From Mangrovimonas sp. TPBH4 (GTDB lineage: Bacteria > Bacteroidota > Bacteroidia > Flavobacteriales > Flavobacteriaceae), in NCBI RefSeq assembly GCF_001280505.1, contig NZ_LBIO01000040.1, positions 1 to 64,000 on the forward strand: a stretch of 64,000 nucleotides of DNA, in the 5' to 3' direction. Under the pieces are notes generated by a model. The model was not told where the DNA came from. It did not search any database and saw only the letters and a list, made by a program, of their open reading frames with translations. The translations under genes and the position numbers were made by a program. Below, one piece after another: positions 36,072 through 45,515 of the stretch (the stretch's first letter is position 1; every line of letters starts with the position of its first letter).

Positions 36072-36539
36072 TTATTTCCAATTATGCCCTTTCAACTGAA
36101 GGGCTGCTTTTAAAATATCTTTTTGACTAATCTGCCCAACCAATTTACCATCCTTTACAATGGGAAACCGTCTAATTTTTGAGTCCAAGAACTTCTTGGC
36201 AGCGTCAAATACATTCATATTGCCATCTATGGTCTCTACATCTTTTATCATGCGTTTTTCCACACTGTCCTGCTCCATTGGCATATTGTAATATCTACTA
36301 TCACTAATCTGCTTTAAACAGTCTCCTTCAGAAATGATTCCAACCAATTCATAATTGTCATTTACCACAGGACCACCAGAAATGCGATTGGCAATTAACG
36401 ACTTGATCACCTCCTCTACAGACTGCTCTGGCTTAAATGTAATTAATGTAGTACTCATATAATCTCTAACCCTAAATGGGGTCTCCTCTACCGTATTGCT
36501 TTGCTGCTTTCTCGACCCCTGAAAACTTTTAATGCCCAT
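36072..36539 (-). CDS. CBS-domain pair protein
   Basis: The 155-residue protein consists of a short N-terminal tail and two CBS motifs. The first starts at RDYMSTTLITFKPEQSVEEV and includes SGGPVVNDNYELVGIISEGD. The second starts at MIKDVETIDGNMNVFDAAKK and includes RRFPIVKDGKLVGQISQKDI. CBS pairs bind adenosine nucleotides and act as energy sensors on partner proteins. No catalytic domain is attached. The partner is unknown. Its start is 112 bp from the divergent peptidase gene. Confidence 0.88.
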   Translation of the reverse strand: MGIKSFQGSRKQQSNTVEETPFRVRDYMSTTLITFKPEQSVEEVIKSLIANRISGGPVVNDNYELVGIISEGDCLKQISDSRYYNMPMEQDSVEKRMIKDVETIDGNMNVFDAAKKFLDSKIRRFPIVKDGKLVGQISQKDILKAALQLKGHNWK

Positions 36540-36651
36540 AACCTAAAATTTTAATTCCTTCTAAATTTACTGAATTTAAGTCATTTAACCTAAAGCGAAT
36601 TTTAGCAAAATATTCAGTACTTTTAAGATGAACTAACTAACATTTCTTCCC

Positions 36652-38955
36652 ATGCTAAAAAAAGTTATCGCCTTAGCACTGATTCTTGTGGCCATTTATT
36701 GGAGTTTTCTCGCCCTAAAACCCACTTCAATTTCTGGTCTGGAAACTACCGATACTGAATTTTCCACAGATAGGGCTTTGGGACACCTTAAGGAAATTTC
36801 AAAACAACCGCATTATGTTGGTATTCCAGAACATCAAAAAGTAAGAAACTACATTGTAAATGTTCTGGAGACCTTAGGATTGGAAACCCAAATTCAGGAA
36901 GGCTACAGTCACAATGAAAAATGGGGAAGCATAACCAAGGCCAAGAACATTTTGGCCCGAATAAAAGGAACGGACAGCACCAAGGCACTATTGCTCTTGT
37001 CCCATTATGATAGCAACCCGCATTCCTCCTTGGGTGCCAGTGATGCTGGCTCTGGGGTGGTGACTATTTTGCAAGGCCTTCGTGCCTTTCTGCACGAAGG
37101 GAAACAACCCAAAAACGACATTATCGTAATGCTTTCCGATGCCGAGGAATTGGGACTCAATGGCGCCGAACTTTTTGTAAACGAACACCCTTGGGCAAAG
37201 GATGTAGGTCTGGTTTTAAATTTTGAATCCCGCGGAAGTGGCGGCCCCAGTTTTATGCTGGTGGAGACCAATGGGGGCAACCATAAATTGCTGCAAGGCT
37301 TTATAAGTGCCCATCCACAATATCCCGTAGCAAATTCCTTGGCCTATAGTGTCTATAAAAAGCTACCCAATGATACAGACCTTACCAGTTTTAGGGAAGA
37401 TGGCGATATTGATGGATTCAACTTCGCTTTTGTAGATGACCATTTCGATTACCATACCGCCTTGGATACCTTTGAACGATTGGATCGATCTTCCTTGGAG
37501 CACCAAGGCAGCTACCTTATGCCCCTGCTCCATTATTTTGCCAATGCAGATCTAACAGATTTAAAAAGCGATGAGGACGATGTGTATTTCAACATTCCGC
37601 TATTTAAAACCATAAGTTATCCCTTTGCTTGGATTGTCCCAATGCTTATTGTTGCTATCGTTTTGTTTTTAGGTCTGGTGTTTTACGGATTAAAAAAACG
37701 CATGCTTAATTCCAAACACATGGCCATTGGCTTTATACCGGGAATTGCGGCCATATTATTGAATGGTCTCATAGGTGTTGGAGGCTGGAGAGTACTAACG
37801 GTATTTTACCCTCAATATAATGAAGTCCTTCAAGGATTCACCTATAACGGACACACCTATATCTTGGCATTTTCCATATTGTCAACCGCCATTTGCATGT
37901 GGCTCTACAACAAAGTCTACAAACCCGAAAATACAGCCAGCTTGGTGGTGCCTCCATTATTTTTATGGTTGATCATCTGTACACTTATGGCCATCTACCT
38001 TAAAGGCGCCAGCTTTTTTATCATACCGGTCTATTTTGGTTTAATCAGTCTGTGGGTGCTGGTTCGTCAAAAACGTCCCAACATTCTATTAATGGCCCTA
38101 CTGCTCTTTCCAACCTTATGGATTTTGGTACCCTTTGTACAAATGTTCCCCGTTGGACTCGGCTTAAAACTTTTGGTAGCCACCACCGTTTTGGTCTCTC
38201 TGATCTTTTCATTATGCATCTCTGTATTTGGCTTTTCCAGATATAAAAACCGCTGGGCCTATTTCCTATTTATTGTAGCCATAGGCTGCTTTATTTCGGC
38301 ACATATAAATTCCGACTTTAATGAGGAACGCCCTAAACCCAACAGTTTGATCTATTTCTTGGATGCCGACACCAACAAAGCGCTTTGGGCCACGTACGAC
38401 CAACTATTGGACCCTTGGACCAAAGCTTTCCTATCTGAAACCCCAACCGCCAATGACACCTTGTCCAAATACAATAGTTCCAGTAAATATGGTACCAAAA
38501 TAAGCTACACCCACCAAGCCAATGTAAAAGTATTACCGCGTCCTCAAATAGACATTCAAAAGGATACTGTAATTGGTAGTGAACGGCATGTCAAACTGCT
38601 GGTCTCACCTCAACGTAAAGTACATAAACTAGTATTGTTTGCCGATTCAACTCAACATTTTACCAATTTTAAAATGAATGGCTACAATTTTAGAAGCACA
38701 CCAGAGTCCAAATATGTATTGGAACACCGTAAAGGCGAGCAATTGTTTGCCTACTCGGTGGTAGATGACAGCTTTATGGAAATTGAACTTTCTATTCCAA
38801 AGGAAAATCCTTTGCTTTTGGAATACGTAGAAATCTCGTTTGACCTGCCCAGCAACCCCATGTTTGAGGTTCACAAAAGACCGGCTAGCATGATCCCAAA
38901 GCCTTTTGTTAACAATGATGCGGTCATGATCAAAAAGTCCATTGATTTAAATTGA
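36652..38955 (+). CDS. Membrane-anchored M28 family metallopeptidase
   Basis: The 767-residue protein has one N-terminal helix (about residues 5-23), then an M28 aminopeptidase-like domain. Zinc ligands are visible in LLLLSHYDSNPHSSLGASDAGSG (His/Asp) and MLSDAEELGLNGAELFV (Glu-Glu), with FVDDHFDYHTALDTFERLD further on (His). A long membrane part of about eight helices (about residues 325-560) and a C-terminal soluble beta domain follow. The arrangement resembles eukaryotic ER metallopeptidase 1 (Fxna). It likely cleaves N-terminal residues of peptides on the periplasmic side. Confidence 0.87.
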   Translation: MLKKVIALALILVAIYWSFLALKPTSISGLETTDTEFSTDRALGHLKEISKQPHYVGIPEHQKVRNYIVNVLETLGLETQIQEGYSHNEKWGSITKAKNILARIKGTDSTKALLLLSHYDSNPHSSLGASDAGSGVVTILQGLRAFLHEGKQPKNDIIVMLSDAEELGLNGAELFVNEHPWAKDVGLVLNFESRGSGGPSFMLVETNGGNHKLLQGFISAHPQYPVANSLAYSVYKKLPNDTDLTSFREDGDIDGFNFAFVDDHFDYHTALDTFERLDRSSLEHQGSYLMPLLHYFANADLTDLKSDEDDVYFNIPLFKTISYPFAWIVPMLIVAIVLFLGLVFYGLKKRMLNSKHMAIGFIPGIAAILLNGLIGVGGWRVLTVFYPQYNEVLQGFTYNGHTYILAFSILSTAICMWLYNKVYKPENTASLVVPPLFLWLIICTLMAIYLKGASFFIIPVYFGLISLWVLVRQKRPNILLMALLLFPTLWILVPFVQMFPVGLGLKLLVATTVLVSLIFSLCISVFGFSRYKNRWAYFLFIVAIGCFISAHINSDFNEERPKPNSLIYFLDADTNKALWATYDQLLDPWTKAFLSETPTANDTLSKYNSSSKYGTKISYTHQANVKVLPRPQIDIQKDTVIGSERHVKLLVSPQRKVHKLVLFADSTQHFTNFKMNGYNFRSTPESKYVLEHRKGEQLFAYSVVDDSFMEIELSIPKENPLLLEYVEISFDLPSNPMFEVHKRPASMIPKPFVNNDAVMIKKSIDLN

Positions 38956-39049
38956 GTGTTTTCATTCTTATGCAAATAATCCTACACGATATTTTAAATA
39001 ACTCTACATAAAAATCATTAAAATCGTCATTTTTGTAAGAATACACTAT

Positions 39050-39065
39050 GTTAATAGAACGTTAA
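39050..39065 (+). promoter_or_regulatory. GTTAA-N6-GTTAA direct repeat before the kinase gene
   Basis: GTTAA at 39050-39054 and 39061-39065 have an 11-bp start-to-start period, as expected for an OmpR/PhoB-type dimer. The kinase starts at 39117. The same repeat occurs before each of the three surface-protein genes. Here the 42-nt spacing to a -7 box seen at the other three is not cleanly kept (TAATTTTA at 39104 would be 43 nt away but very close to the start codon). Confidence 0.5.
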
Positions 39066-39116
39066 CACGAAATAATTTCGAAGCCTGTTTTTCTTTGTTA
39101 ACATAATTTTAAGACC

Positions 39117-40514
39117 ATGAAACTGGTTGACAAGACAAAACTTCTCATTATCGGATCCATTTGTACCCTTTTGGCCCTCACCGCCATTCAGGTGTACTTG
39201 ATCCGTAACACCTACCAGTTGAAAAGAGCTACGGCCCAATATGAAAGCCAGAGCCTTTTCACCAAAATCTACAATTCTGAGCCTGTTGAATATTTACTTT
39301 GGGAATTGCGAAATGACGCCATAAAACAAGCCCAGGCCTATAAAAACAAACAAATTTCCAAAGAAGAGGTTATCACCAACATCCAACAAAAGGCTGCCAC
39401 TTTAAACCCTTATTTTCTAGAAGAAGTTGATAAAGGTTTTTCTGAATATACCATACCTGTAGATATTTCGGTTCAAAAAACATTAATAGCCGTGGTGCTA
39501 CATGATACCTTGGGCAATGCCGAAACGATTTATAAAGAAAAAGACAGTACCCTGCTGCTGTTAGGAACTCCTTATAAGGCTACAGAAAACAGCCAACAAA
39601 AATTGATTAATAACGCAACCTTTACCAAAGGCCTTGTGGCAGATATCAATGGGAAATCTTATACCTACATGCTTGAACTCAAAACCAAAGTGTTCATGTC
39701 TGAATCAACAGGTTGGAGCGGTTATTTAATAAAGCAAATGTCTGGCGTATTATTGTTAGCCTGTCTGTTGTTTTTATTTGTTACCGGTATCTTATTTTAT
39801 TCCATCCAAAGTCTGTTGAAACAAAAAAAGTTGGCCGACATCAAAACCGATTTTATCAACAATATTACACACGAGCTAAAAACGCCATTGTCTACCTTGG
39901 CCATTGCCATCAAAAACCTTAATAATGAAGCATCCAAATACAAAGGGCTTTTCAATTCTGGTGTTCTTGAGGTCATTAATCGTCAAAATTTAAGGTTACA
40001 AAAATTGATTGACCAAGTTCTCAATACCAGTTTGGGGTATGAGGAAATTGAACTCAACCAAGAAATTTTCAACATGCCACAGTTTCTAAGGGAAACTGTA
40101 GACGACTTTAAACTTAGCCTAAAGGAAGATATTGACATCAGTACGAACATACGTAAGGACGCTATCCTTATTTCTGCCGATAAATTTTACATCAGCACGG
40201 CTATTAACAATCTTTTGAGCAATGCCGTTAAATATGGCAGCACTTCAGTAAGCCTGGACTATGATTATATACCTAAGGAACGTACCCATTTCATTACAAT
40301 TAAAGACAATGGTATAGGCATCCCTAAAAAACACCAACGATTCATCTTTGACAAGTTTTACCGTGTTAGTGAACAGGACACCCACAATTATAAAGGATTG
40401 GGATTGGGATTATTTTACACCCACCAGATCATCGAGGCCCACTCTGGAAAAATCACGGTAAGCAGCAATAAAGGAAACGGAACTGAATTCACCATAATAC
40501 TTTTTAACCAATGA
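39117..40514 (+). CDS. Sensor histidine kinase
   Basis: The 465-residue protein has two membrane helices (about 10-30 and 206-230) flanking a ~175-residue periplasmic sensor region. The HisKA H-box is FINNITHELKTPLSTLAIAI. The ATPase domain has the N box TAINNLLSNAVKYG, G1 KDNGIGIPKKHQRFIFDKFY and G2 KGLGLGLFYTHQIIEAHSGK. It autophosphorylates on His and passes phosphate to the regulator encoded next, with which it overlaps by 4 bp (ATGA). There is no clear HAMP domain. The signal is unknown. Its promoter region carries a GTTAA direct repeat, suggesting autoregulation. Confidence 0.93.
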   Translation: MKLVDKTKLLIIGSICTLLALTAIQVYLIRNTYQLKRATAQYESQSLFTKIYNSEPVEYLLWELRNDAIKQAQAYKNKQISKEEVITNIQQKAATLNPYFLEEVDKGFSEYTIPVDISVQKTLIAVVLHDTLGNAETIYKEKDSTLLLLGTPYKATENSQQKLINNATFTKGLVADINGKSYTYMLELKTKVFMSESTGWSGYLIKQMSGVLLLACLLFLFVTGILFYSIQSLLKQKKLADIKTDFINNITHELKTPLSTLAIAIKNLNNEASKYKGLFNSGVLEVINRQNLRLQKLIDQVLNTSLGYEEIELNQEIFNMPQFLRETVDDFKLSLKEDIDISTNIRKDAILISADKFYISTAINNLLSNAVKYGSTSVSLDYDYIPKERTHFITIKDNGIGIPKKHQRFIFDKFYRVSEQDTHNYKGLGLGLFYTHQIIEAHSGKITVSSNKGNGTEFTIILFNQ

Positions 40515-41209
40515 AAAACATACTACTAGCAGAAGACGACCACGATTTTGGAGGTATGTTAACACAGTATCTTCAAAGTAACAAATTCAATGTAGAATGG
40601 GCCAAAAATGGAGAGGAAGCCCTGGAATTGTTCAACAACAACACCTTTCATATTTGTGTTTTGGACGTGATGATGCCCAAAATGGACGGCTTTACCCTGG
40701 CAAAAAAGATTACACAGGTAGATCCAGAAATGCCCTTTTTGTATTTAACGGCACGCAAAACCAAGGAAGACAAAATAAAAGGGCTTAAATTGGGGGCCGA
40801 CGATTACATTGTAAAACCGTTCGACCCGGAAGAGTTTATACTACGTCTTAAAAACATTATCAAACGTACCGAACAACAGCAGTTTGTAATGCGTGAATAT
40901 GGCGACAGGGACATTATCTCTATTGGCAGCTATCGTTTTGATTATAAAAACTCTTTGTTAAAAAGCAATACCACTACCCATTCCCTTACCAAAAAGGAGG
41001 CCCAACTCATCTACTTCCTTTACAATAACAAAAACAAATTGGTACGCAGGGAGGACATCCTTACCAAAATTTGGAACACCAACGATTTTTTCTCAGGAAG
41101 GAGCATGGATGTGTACATAAGCAAGGTGCGCAAATACTTTAATGAAGATGAAGACATCAACATAAAAAGCATCCGCGGGTTGGGACTGGAATTCCAGCTA
41201 CCATCATAG
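40511..41209 (+). CDS. OmpR-family response regulator
   Basis: The 232-residue protein has a receiver domain with the acidic pocket NILLAEDDHDF, the phospho-acceptor Asp in ICVLDVMMPKMDGF, and the conserved Lys in ADDYIVKPFDPEEF. The C-terminal winged-helix (about 130-232) contains LTKKEAQLIYFLYNNKNKLV, then RSMDVYISKVRKYFNEDED and IKSIRGLGLEF. It binds DNA as a dimer, typically at direct repeats of 10-11 bp period. The GTTAA-N6-GTTAA repeats before the kinase gene and before the three T9SS surface-protein genes are the natural candidate targets. A decayed copy of this gene follows directly. Confidence 0.94.
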   Translation: MKNILLAEDDHDFGGMLTQYLQSNKFNVEWAKNGEEALELFNNNTFHICVLDVMMPKMDGFTLAKKITQVDPEMPFLYLTARKTKEDKIKGLKLGADDYIVKPFDPEEFILRLKNIIKRTEQQQFVMREYGDRDIISIGSYRFDYKNSLLKSNTTTHSLTKKEAQLIYFLYNNKNKLVRREDILTKIWNTNDFFSGRSMDVYISKVRKYFNEDEDINIKSIRGLGLEFQLPS

Positions 41210-41211
41210 GC

Positions 41212-41870
41212 TTAGAACACAAACCAACACTGAGAAATATTATAGCCTAAAGTAAGGTAACAAGCTTAATATAGAAAAGCCAAAAATAGCGAAGAGGGTC
41301 TAGAACCATTCAACCCAAACGCCATAGCCCTCTGTGTATTGCATGTGATTATGCCCATAACGAACGCGTTTATCATAGTCCAAAAAATAACACAGAAAGA
41401 CCCCAAAATGCTTTTGCTGAACTTAATGAGTCACAAAATCAAAGAAGACAGAATTAAAGATTCAATGTTAGGCTGCTACATTGCAAAACCATTTGACCTC
41501 TAAGAATTTGTACTGCTCCTTAAAACCATCCCAACCGTACCTAACAACAACTATTTGTGCAGCATTGCATGTTAACCAAAACATCACCTTATTTAGCAGC
41601 TACATTTTGATTACAGAAATGCCCTTTTAAGGAGCCATCCTACCGACCCTTCGTTTACTAATAGAAAAACTCAACTCATTTACTTTCTTTAAAAGACCAA
41701 TTGGTAGGCAGGGAAGACATCCTTTCTAAAAATATGAAATGGCAACAATTTTTTCTTAGAAAGAAGCATGGACGTTTATATAACCAAGGTTGGTAAATAT
41801 TTTAACGAAAATGAAGATTTCACAATTAAACGCATTCGCGACTTTGGGCTGGAATTCTAACTACCAACAC
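41212..41870 (+). pseudogene. Decayed tandem copy of the response regulator
   Basis: This DNA aligns along its whole length with the intact regulator just upstream. Translating 41308 onward gives LCVLHVIMPITNAF against ICVLDVMMPKMDGF (the phospho-acceptor Asp is now His), then KITQKDPKMLLLNLMSHK and IKEDRIKDSM. CYIAKPFDL is then stopped by TAA at 41501-41503 where the parent has DYIVKPFDP. Later DNA matches the winged-helix region with frameshifts and ends GGCTGGAATTCTAACTACCA against GGACTGGAATTCCAGCTACC. It starts only a few bases after the parent's stop, so it is an old tandem duplication that has been lost. Confidence 0.85.
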
Positions 41871-41948
41871 CAGCTTAAATCACAACACAAATCCGCGTAT
41901 TCATTAATCTTACATACGTATAATTATCCTTACAAAAAATACTTCTAA

Positions 41949-41972
41949 GTTAAATTAAGGTTAATAGGTTAA
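41949..41972 (+). promoter_or_regulatory. GTTAA direct repeats before surface protein 1
   Basis: GTTAA occurs at 41949-41953, 41960-41964 (11-bp period) and again at 41968-41972. The second half-site starts 42 nt before the -7 box at 42002. This is the proposed regulator binding site for the first cassette. Confidence 0.55.
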
Positions 41973-42001
41973 TTATTTAATTAATCTCACAAAGTATCTC
42001 A

Positions 42002-42009
42002 TATTTTTA
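42002..42009 (+). promoter_or_regulatory. Putative -7 box of surface protein 1
   Basis: TATTTTTA matches TAnnTTT(G/A) and lies exactly 42 nt after the start of the second GTTAA, as at 45413 and 48899. This would give a leader of about 275 nt before 42292. From 42010 to about 42240 I see no gene or clear structure. Confidence 0.45.
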
Positions 42010-42291
42010 AGAATACTTTATCATATAACCGAAAACACAGCTAATGCTATTGATTTTTCCTACATCTCAAATTTTAGGTCCGGCTAACTACCAAATGTTT
42101 TTAGGCCTAAAACCCAGCAAACAGCTGAGAGCACAAGCTATTCTCGTTAAAAATAACAGGATAAAATGCGATCAAGAATGACGCAATGGAAGAAGCAATC
42201 CATACTGTTTCTGTAACCAAAAACAACAAGATCACAACCTTTAGAAACCAATTACACAATTATAGTTTATTAACCTTTAACTTTTAAACAC

Positions 42292-45186
42292 ATGAAAAAA
42301 GTTACCCTTTTATTTATGCTACTCTGTAGCTTTATGATTCAGTCACAGATTCTTGTGACCCAAGATTTTGAAACAACTTCAAACAATCAGGTACCAACCG
42401 ATTGGACGGGCACTGGCGAATGGGCAGCAATAGGTGCTTCATTTTGGACAAATGGGATGCATTGCGGCTCGAAATTCCTTGGTGCCTTTGGTGCGGCAGG
42501 AGCCACAAAAACCTTTACAACAGCCAATCTATCTCAAGCATCCAATGGTACAGACATAGTAATTAACTTTGATTACAATATTTTTGACAGGGCAGAAATT
42601 CAATTTGCATCAAGTGCTGCTCCAGCTGCAAATTGGGGATCTTTGGAATTTGAATACACCACTAACGGCACCGACTGGGTTAGTTTTGCAACTATTGATG
42701 ATAGTAATTTCACGTATAGCACAACATGTCAATCAGCCTCTTATACTATTGCTGGCACTGATGTACCCGCTGATAGTGACTTCCAAGTGAGAGGTACTTT
42801 AAATGTGGTTACTGCCACTACAAACACCTGGGCAGTAATTGACAACCTTTCTTTTGCTCAAAGTGCAACAGAAGTACCAAACTGCGACGTGACTTTCACC
42901 TCTGAAACTACCGATGTTTTTGTAGACACCACCATTACTTGGAGTGAAGCTTCAGGTTTGCCAACAGGTTACTTTGTAAGTGTAGGTTCAGAATCTGGTG
43001 TATATGACGTCGTTGACAATGCTGATGCATTAACTGCAACATCATATGAATTAACCGATTTAGAATATAATACAACCTATTACGTATTAATTTCCCCTTA
43101 TAATGCCATAGGTACGGCATCTTGTACAGAATTCACATTTACAACCGTAGATGCTGTGGCACCTAACTGTGATGCAGCAATGACATCTGCGACCACAGAA
43201 GTACCAATCAACACTACAATTACTTGGAGTGCTGCCACCGGATACCCTACAGGCTACAATATTGCTATGGGGGTAACTGAGGGAGATTATACCGTAGTAG
43301 CCAGCACCGATGCCGGCGACACCACTTCTTTCCCTGTACCAGTTACATTGGCATATTCTACCACCTACTATGTATTAATCACGCCTTACAACGAGTTTGG
43401 CAACGCAACAGACTGTACTGTTTATAGCTTTGTAACAAGAGATGCCCCTATTCAAGGAGCCATTTGTGAAGACCCTATTGTTATTGATATTGACGCTGGC
43501 GATTATTCTGCTACAGCGGTAAGCTTAGATGCCTATGAAGACAACTACAATGATGCTCCATGTAACGCCGGTACCGGTTCAACGATGGCTGGAAACGAAA
43601 TAGTATATGCTATCACCCCTTTCTCGGATGTTTCCGTTGATATTGCCGTCTCTAACATTGTCAACCAAAGAGCTAATATATATCTTTTGGATAGCTGCGT
43701 AGATGTGGCAGAAGGCTGTATAGCTTCCGCCGCCACAGGATATGGAACCCCTTACATTGACCTTCTATTAGAAGAACAAGTATTGCTTGCCGATAATATT
43801 TACTATATCGTAATTTCAACCTCTAGTAATGCCACAGAAAACAACACCCAGTTTGATCTTAACATAACTGCTAACGATTGCATCATTCCATCAGCTACTC
43901 TTACGGCTGTTCCAGACTGTGACAATGAGCAATACTCTGTAGAGGTAGAGGTCACTTACTTTGGAGATGCTTCAACTTTAATTATTAGCGATGGTGTAAA
44001 CGACGACCAAGAACTTGACGGAATCGGATCAGTTACTTTTGGACCCTACACTAACGGCTCCACCCAATCGTATACAATCACTTCAGATTTAGGTTGTAAC
44101 ATTATGGAAACTATAACCTATTACTGTACTCCAACCAATGACGCTTGTACTGGTGCCATTGACTTGACCCTTTCTACTGATGAAACCTGCGATAATAGCG
44201 TGGCAGGCTACACCTACGCTGCTACCCTTTCTTCTGAGGATGTTTGCAACACTTCTTATCAAGACGTATGGTACACCTTTACACCAACTGAGGATGGCTA
44301 CTACAACTTTAACCTTGATACAGAGTATAGTTCTCCTAAAATTTCCGTATTAAGCGGAAGTTGCGAAACGGAATTTACAGCAGTAGGGATCTGTTCTGCC
44401 GGGGATTCTATTATCCGTTTTTTAACCGCAGGAACTCAATACTATATTCCTGTATATGTCCTTGTACAACCAGGTGTTCTTGGATACGATTTTAACATCT
44501 GTGTTTATAAAATGCCAGATGCCGTTGCAAATGATGAGTGCAGCGACGCCCAAGTAATAACTGAATCTGATGAAAATGGCAGCAACACCATAACAGGCAC
44601 GCATGAAAATGCATATTTCTCAACTGAAATGGAAAATTGTGGTAGCGGCTTATCATCTTTCTATGAAGATGTATGGTATAGCTTTACCCCTCAATACACA
44701 GGAACCTACCATATCGATATTGATATCCTTACAGGAAGCAACGTTTTCTATAGCATGTTCAGCACTTCAGATTGTGCTGCAATATCTACAGAAAACAGAG
44801 TGACCGCAAGCTGTAGCGTAAGTGGAAATTCAAGTGTAGACCTTGTTGCAGGAACAACCTATTTATTGGATATTCATTCAAACAGTAACAGCGAAATAGC
44901 TACCTTCTCATTCTTCATCTACCCAGACGCATCCTTAAGTACTGAAGATGTAAACTTTGAAGGGTTTAGATACTATCCAAACCCAGTTAAAAACACCTTG
45001 ACGTTTGAGTCTCCAAACATGATTTCGTCTGTAGACATCTACAATGTAGTAGGTCAAAAAGTGATGGCTACTGGCGGTAACAACACCATGTCTACAGTAA
45101 ACATGGGCGCTTTACCAAACGGTATCTACTTTGCCAAAGTGAACATTGACGGAGCAGAGAAAACAATCAAGATTATTAAGGAGTAG
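42292..45186 (+). CDS. T9SS-exported modular surface protein 1
   Basis: The 964-residue protein has a signal peptide MKKVTLLFMLLCSFMIQSQ, then a jelly-roll/MAM-like N-terminal domain (about 20-195). Two FN3-like repeats follow (NCDVTFTSETTDV and NCDAAMTSATTEV), then a PPC-like domain, a small Ig-like domain (PDCDNEQYSVEVEV), and two repeats of about 125 residues with the core DVWYTFTP/DVWYSFTP. It ends with a type-A T9SS sorting domain (FRYYPNPVKNTLTFES to KTIKIIKE). It should be exported to the cell surface and may act as an adhesin or glycan binder; no catalytic motif is seen. A 31-codon microprotein gene starts 7 nt after its stop. Confidence 0.88.
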   Translation: MKKVTLLFMLLCSFMIQSQILVTQDFETTSNNQVPTDWTGTGEWAAIGASFWTNGMHCGSKFLGAFGAAGATKTFTTANLSQASNGTDIVINFDYNIFDRAEIQFASSAAPAANWGSLEFEYTTNGTDWVSFATIDDSNFTYSTTCQSASYTIAGTDVPADSDFQVRGTLNVVTATTNTWAVIDNLSFAQSATEVPNCDVTFTSETTDVFVDTTITWSEASGLPTGYFVSVGSESGVYDVVDNADALTATSYELTDLEYNTTYYVLISPYNAIGTASCTEFTFTTVDAVAPNCDAAMTSATTEVPINTTITWSAATGYPTGYNIAMGVTEGDYTVVASTDAGDTTSFPVPVTLAYSTTYYVLITPYNEFGNATDCTVYSFVTRDAPIQGAICEDPIVIDIDAGDYSATAVSLDAYEDNYNDAPCNAGTGSTMAGNEIVYAITPFSDVSVDIAVSNIVNQRANIYLLDSCVDVAEGCIASAATGYGTPYIDLLLEEQVLLADNIYYIVISTSSNATENNTQFDLNITANDCIIPSATLTAVPDCDNEQYSVEVEVTYFGDASTLIISDGVNDDQELDGIGSVTFGPYTNGSTQSYTITSDLGCNIMETITYYCTPTNDACTGAIDLTLSTDETCDNSVAGYTYAATLSSEDVCNTSYQDVWYTFTPTEDGYYNFNLDTEYSSPKISVLSGSCETEFTAVGICSAGDSIIRFLTAGTQYYIPVYVLVQPGVLGYDFNICVYKMPDAVANDECSDAQVITESDENGSNTITGTHENAYFSTEMENCGSGLSSFYEDVWYSFTPQYTGTYHIDIDILTGSNVFYSMFSTSDCAAISTENRVTASCSVSGNSSVDLVAGTTYLLDIHSNSNSEIATFSFFIYPDASLSTEDVNFEGFRYYPNPVKNTLTFESPNMISSVDIYNVVGQKVMATGGNNTMSTVNMGALPNGIYFAKVNIDGAEKTIKIIKE

Positions 45187-45193
45187 TTAGTCT

Positions 45194-45289
45194 ATGGGAA
45201 AACATATCTATAAATACAGGTTACAGCTATTTTTAATTGTATTATATCTAGCCTTAAGCCTTTCCATATTTTTATGGTATATAGAATAG
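45194..45289 (+). CDS. 31-residue single-pass membrane microprotein, copy 1
   Basis: ATG 45194 to TAG 45287-45289 encodes MGKHIYKYRLQLFLIVLYLA followed by eleven residues ending WYIE. The first nine residues are basic and the next about twenty are hydrophobic, predicting one membrane helix with the N-terminus inside and an acidic C-terminal residue outside. AAGGAG, at the end of the preceding gene, lies ten nt before the start. The same 31-codon frame follows both other surface-protein genes, with no indel and mostly synonymous or conservative changes. It is not recognised as any known family. Confidence 0.65.
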   Translation: MGKHIYKYRLQLFLIVLYLALSLSIFLWYIE

Positions 45290-45306
45290 GTCCCACATAT
45301 CTCTTT

Positions 45307-45338
45307 AAAAAAGGGCAGCCAATTGGCTGCCCTTTTTT
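45307..45338 (+). terminator. Terminator of cassette 1
   Basis: AAAAAAGGGCAGCC-aatt-GGCTGCCCTTTTTT is a perfect hairpin, 18 bp after the microprotein stop. Confidence 0.92.
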
Positions 45339-45359
45339 ATTTAACAAAATATACCAGAG

Positions 45360-45375
45360 GTTAATTTAAGGTTAA
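45360..45375 (+). promoter_or_regulatory. GTTAA-N6-GTTAA direct repeat before surface protein 2
   Basis: GTTAA at 45360-45364 and 45371-45375 (11-bp period). The second half-site starts 42 nt before the -7 box at 45413. Confidence 0.55.
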
Positions 45376-45412
45376 ACGGCTTCATAAAATTACGCCCAAA
45401 ACAAGTGTGCTA

Positions 45413-45420
45413 TATATTTA
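45413..45420 (+). promoter_or_regulatory. Putative -7 box of surface protein 2
   Basis: TATATTTA lies exactly 42 nt after the start of the second GTTAA. There is no TTTG at -33, which fits an activator-dependent promoter. The leader from here to 45516 ends in a segment nearly identical to that of gene 1 (GAAACCAATTACACAA, then TTAACCTTTAACTTTTAAAC). Confidence 0.45.
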
Positions 45421-45515
45421 ACGCGTAGTACTTATACCACAAACAGCAAAACTACAACCGTTAAGAAACCAATTACACAACAATAAATTATTATTAACCT
45501 TTAACTTTTAAACAC

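Noticed and set aside
39097-39111. A further GTTAA with TTTAA 11 bp later just before the kinase start
   Set aside because: The second half is imperfect and the site would overlap the likely translation-initiation region, so it was not called as an operator.
42010-42240. Possible remnant of a second histidine kinase after the regulator pseudogene
   Set aside because: The segment TTTTTAAGAATAC resembles 39030-39045 upstream of the kinase, but I could not align the following DNA with the kinase gene.
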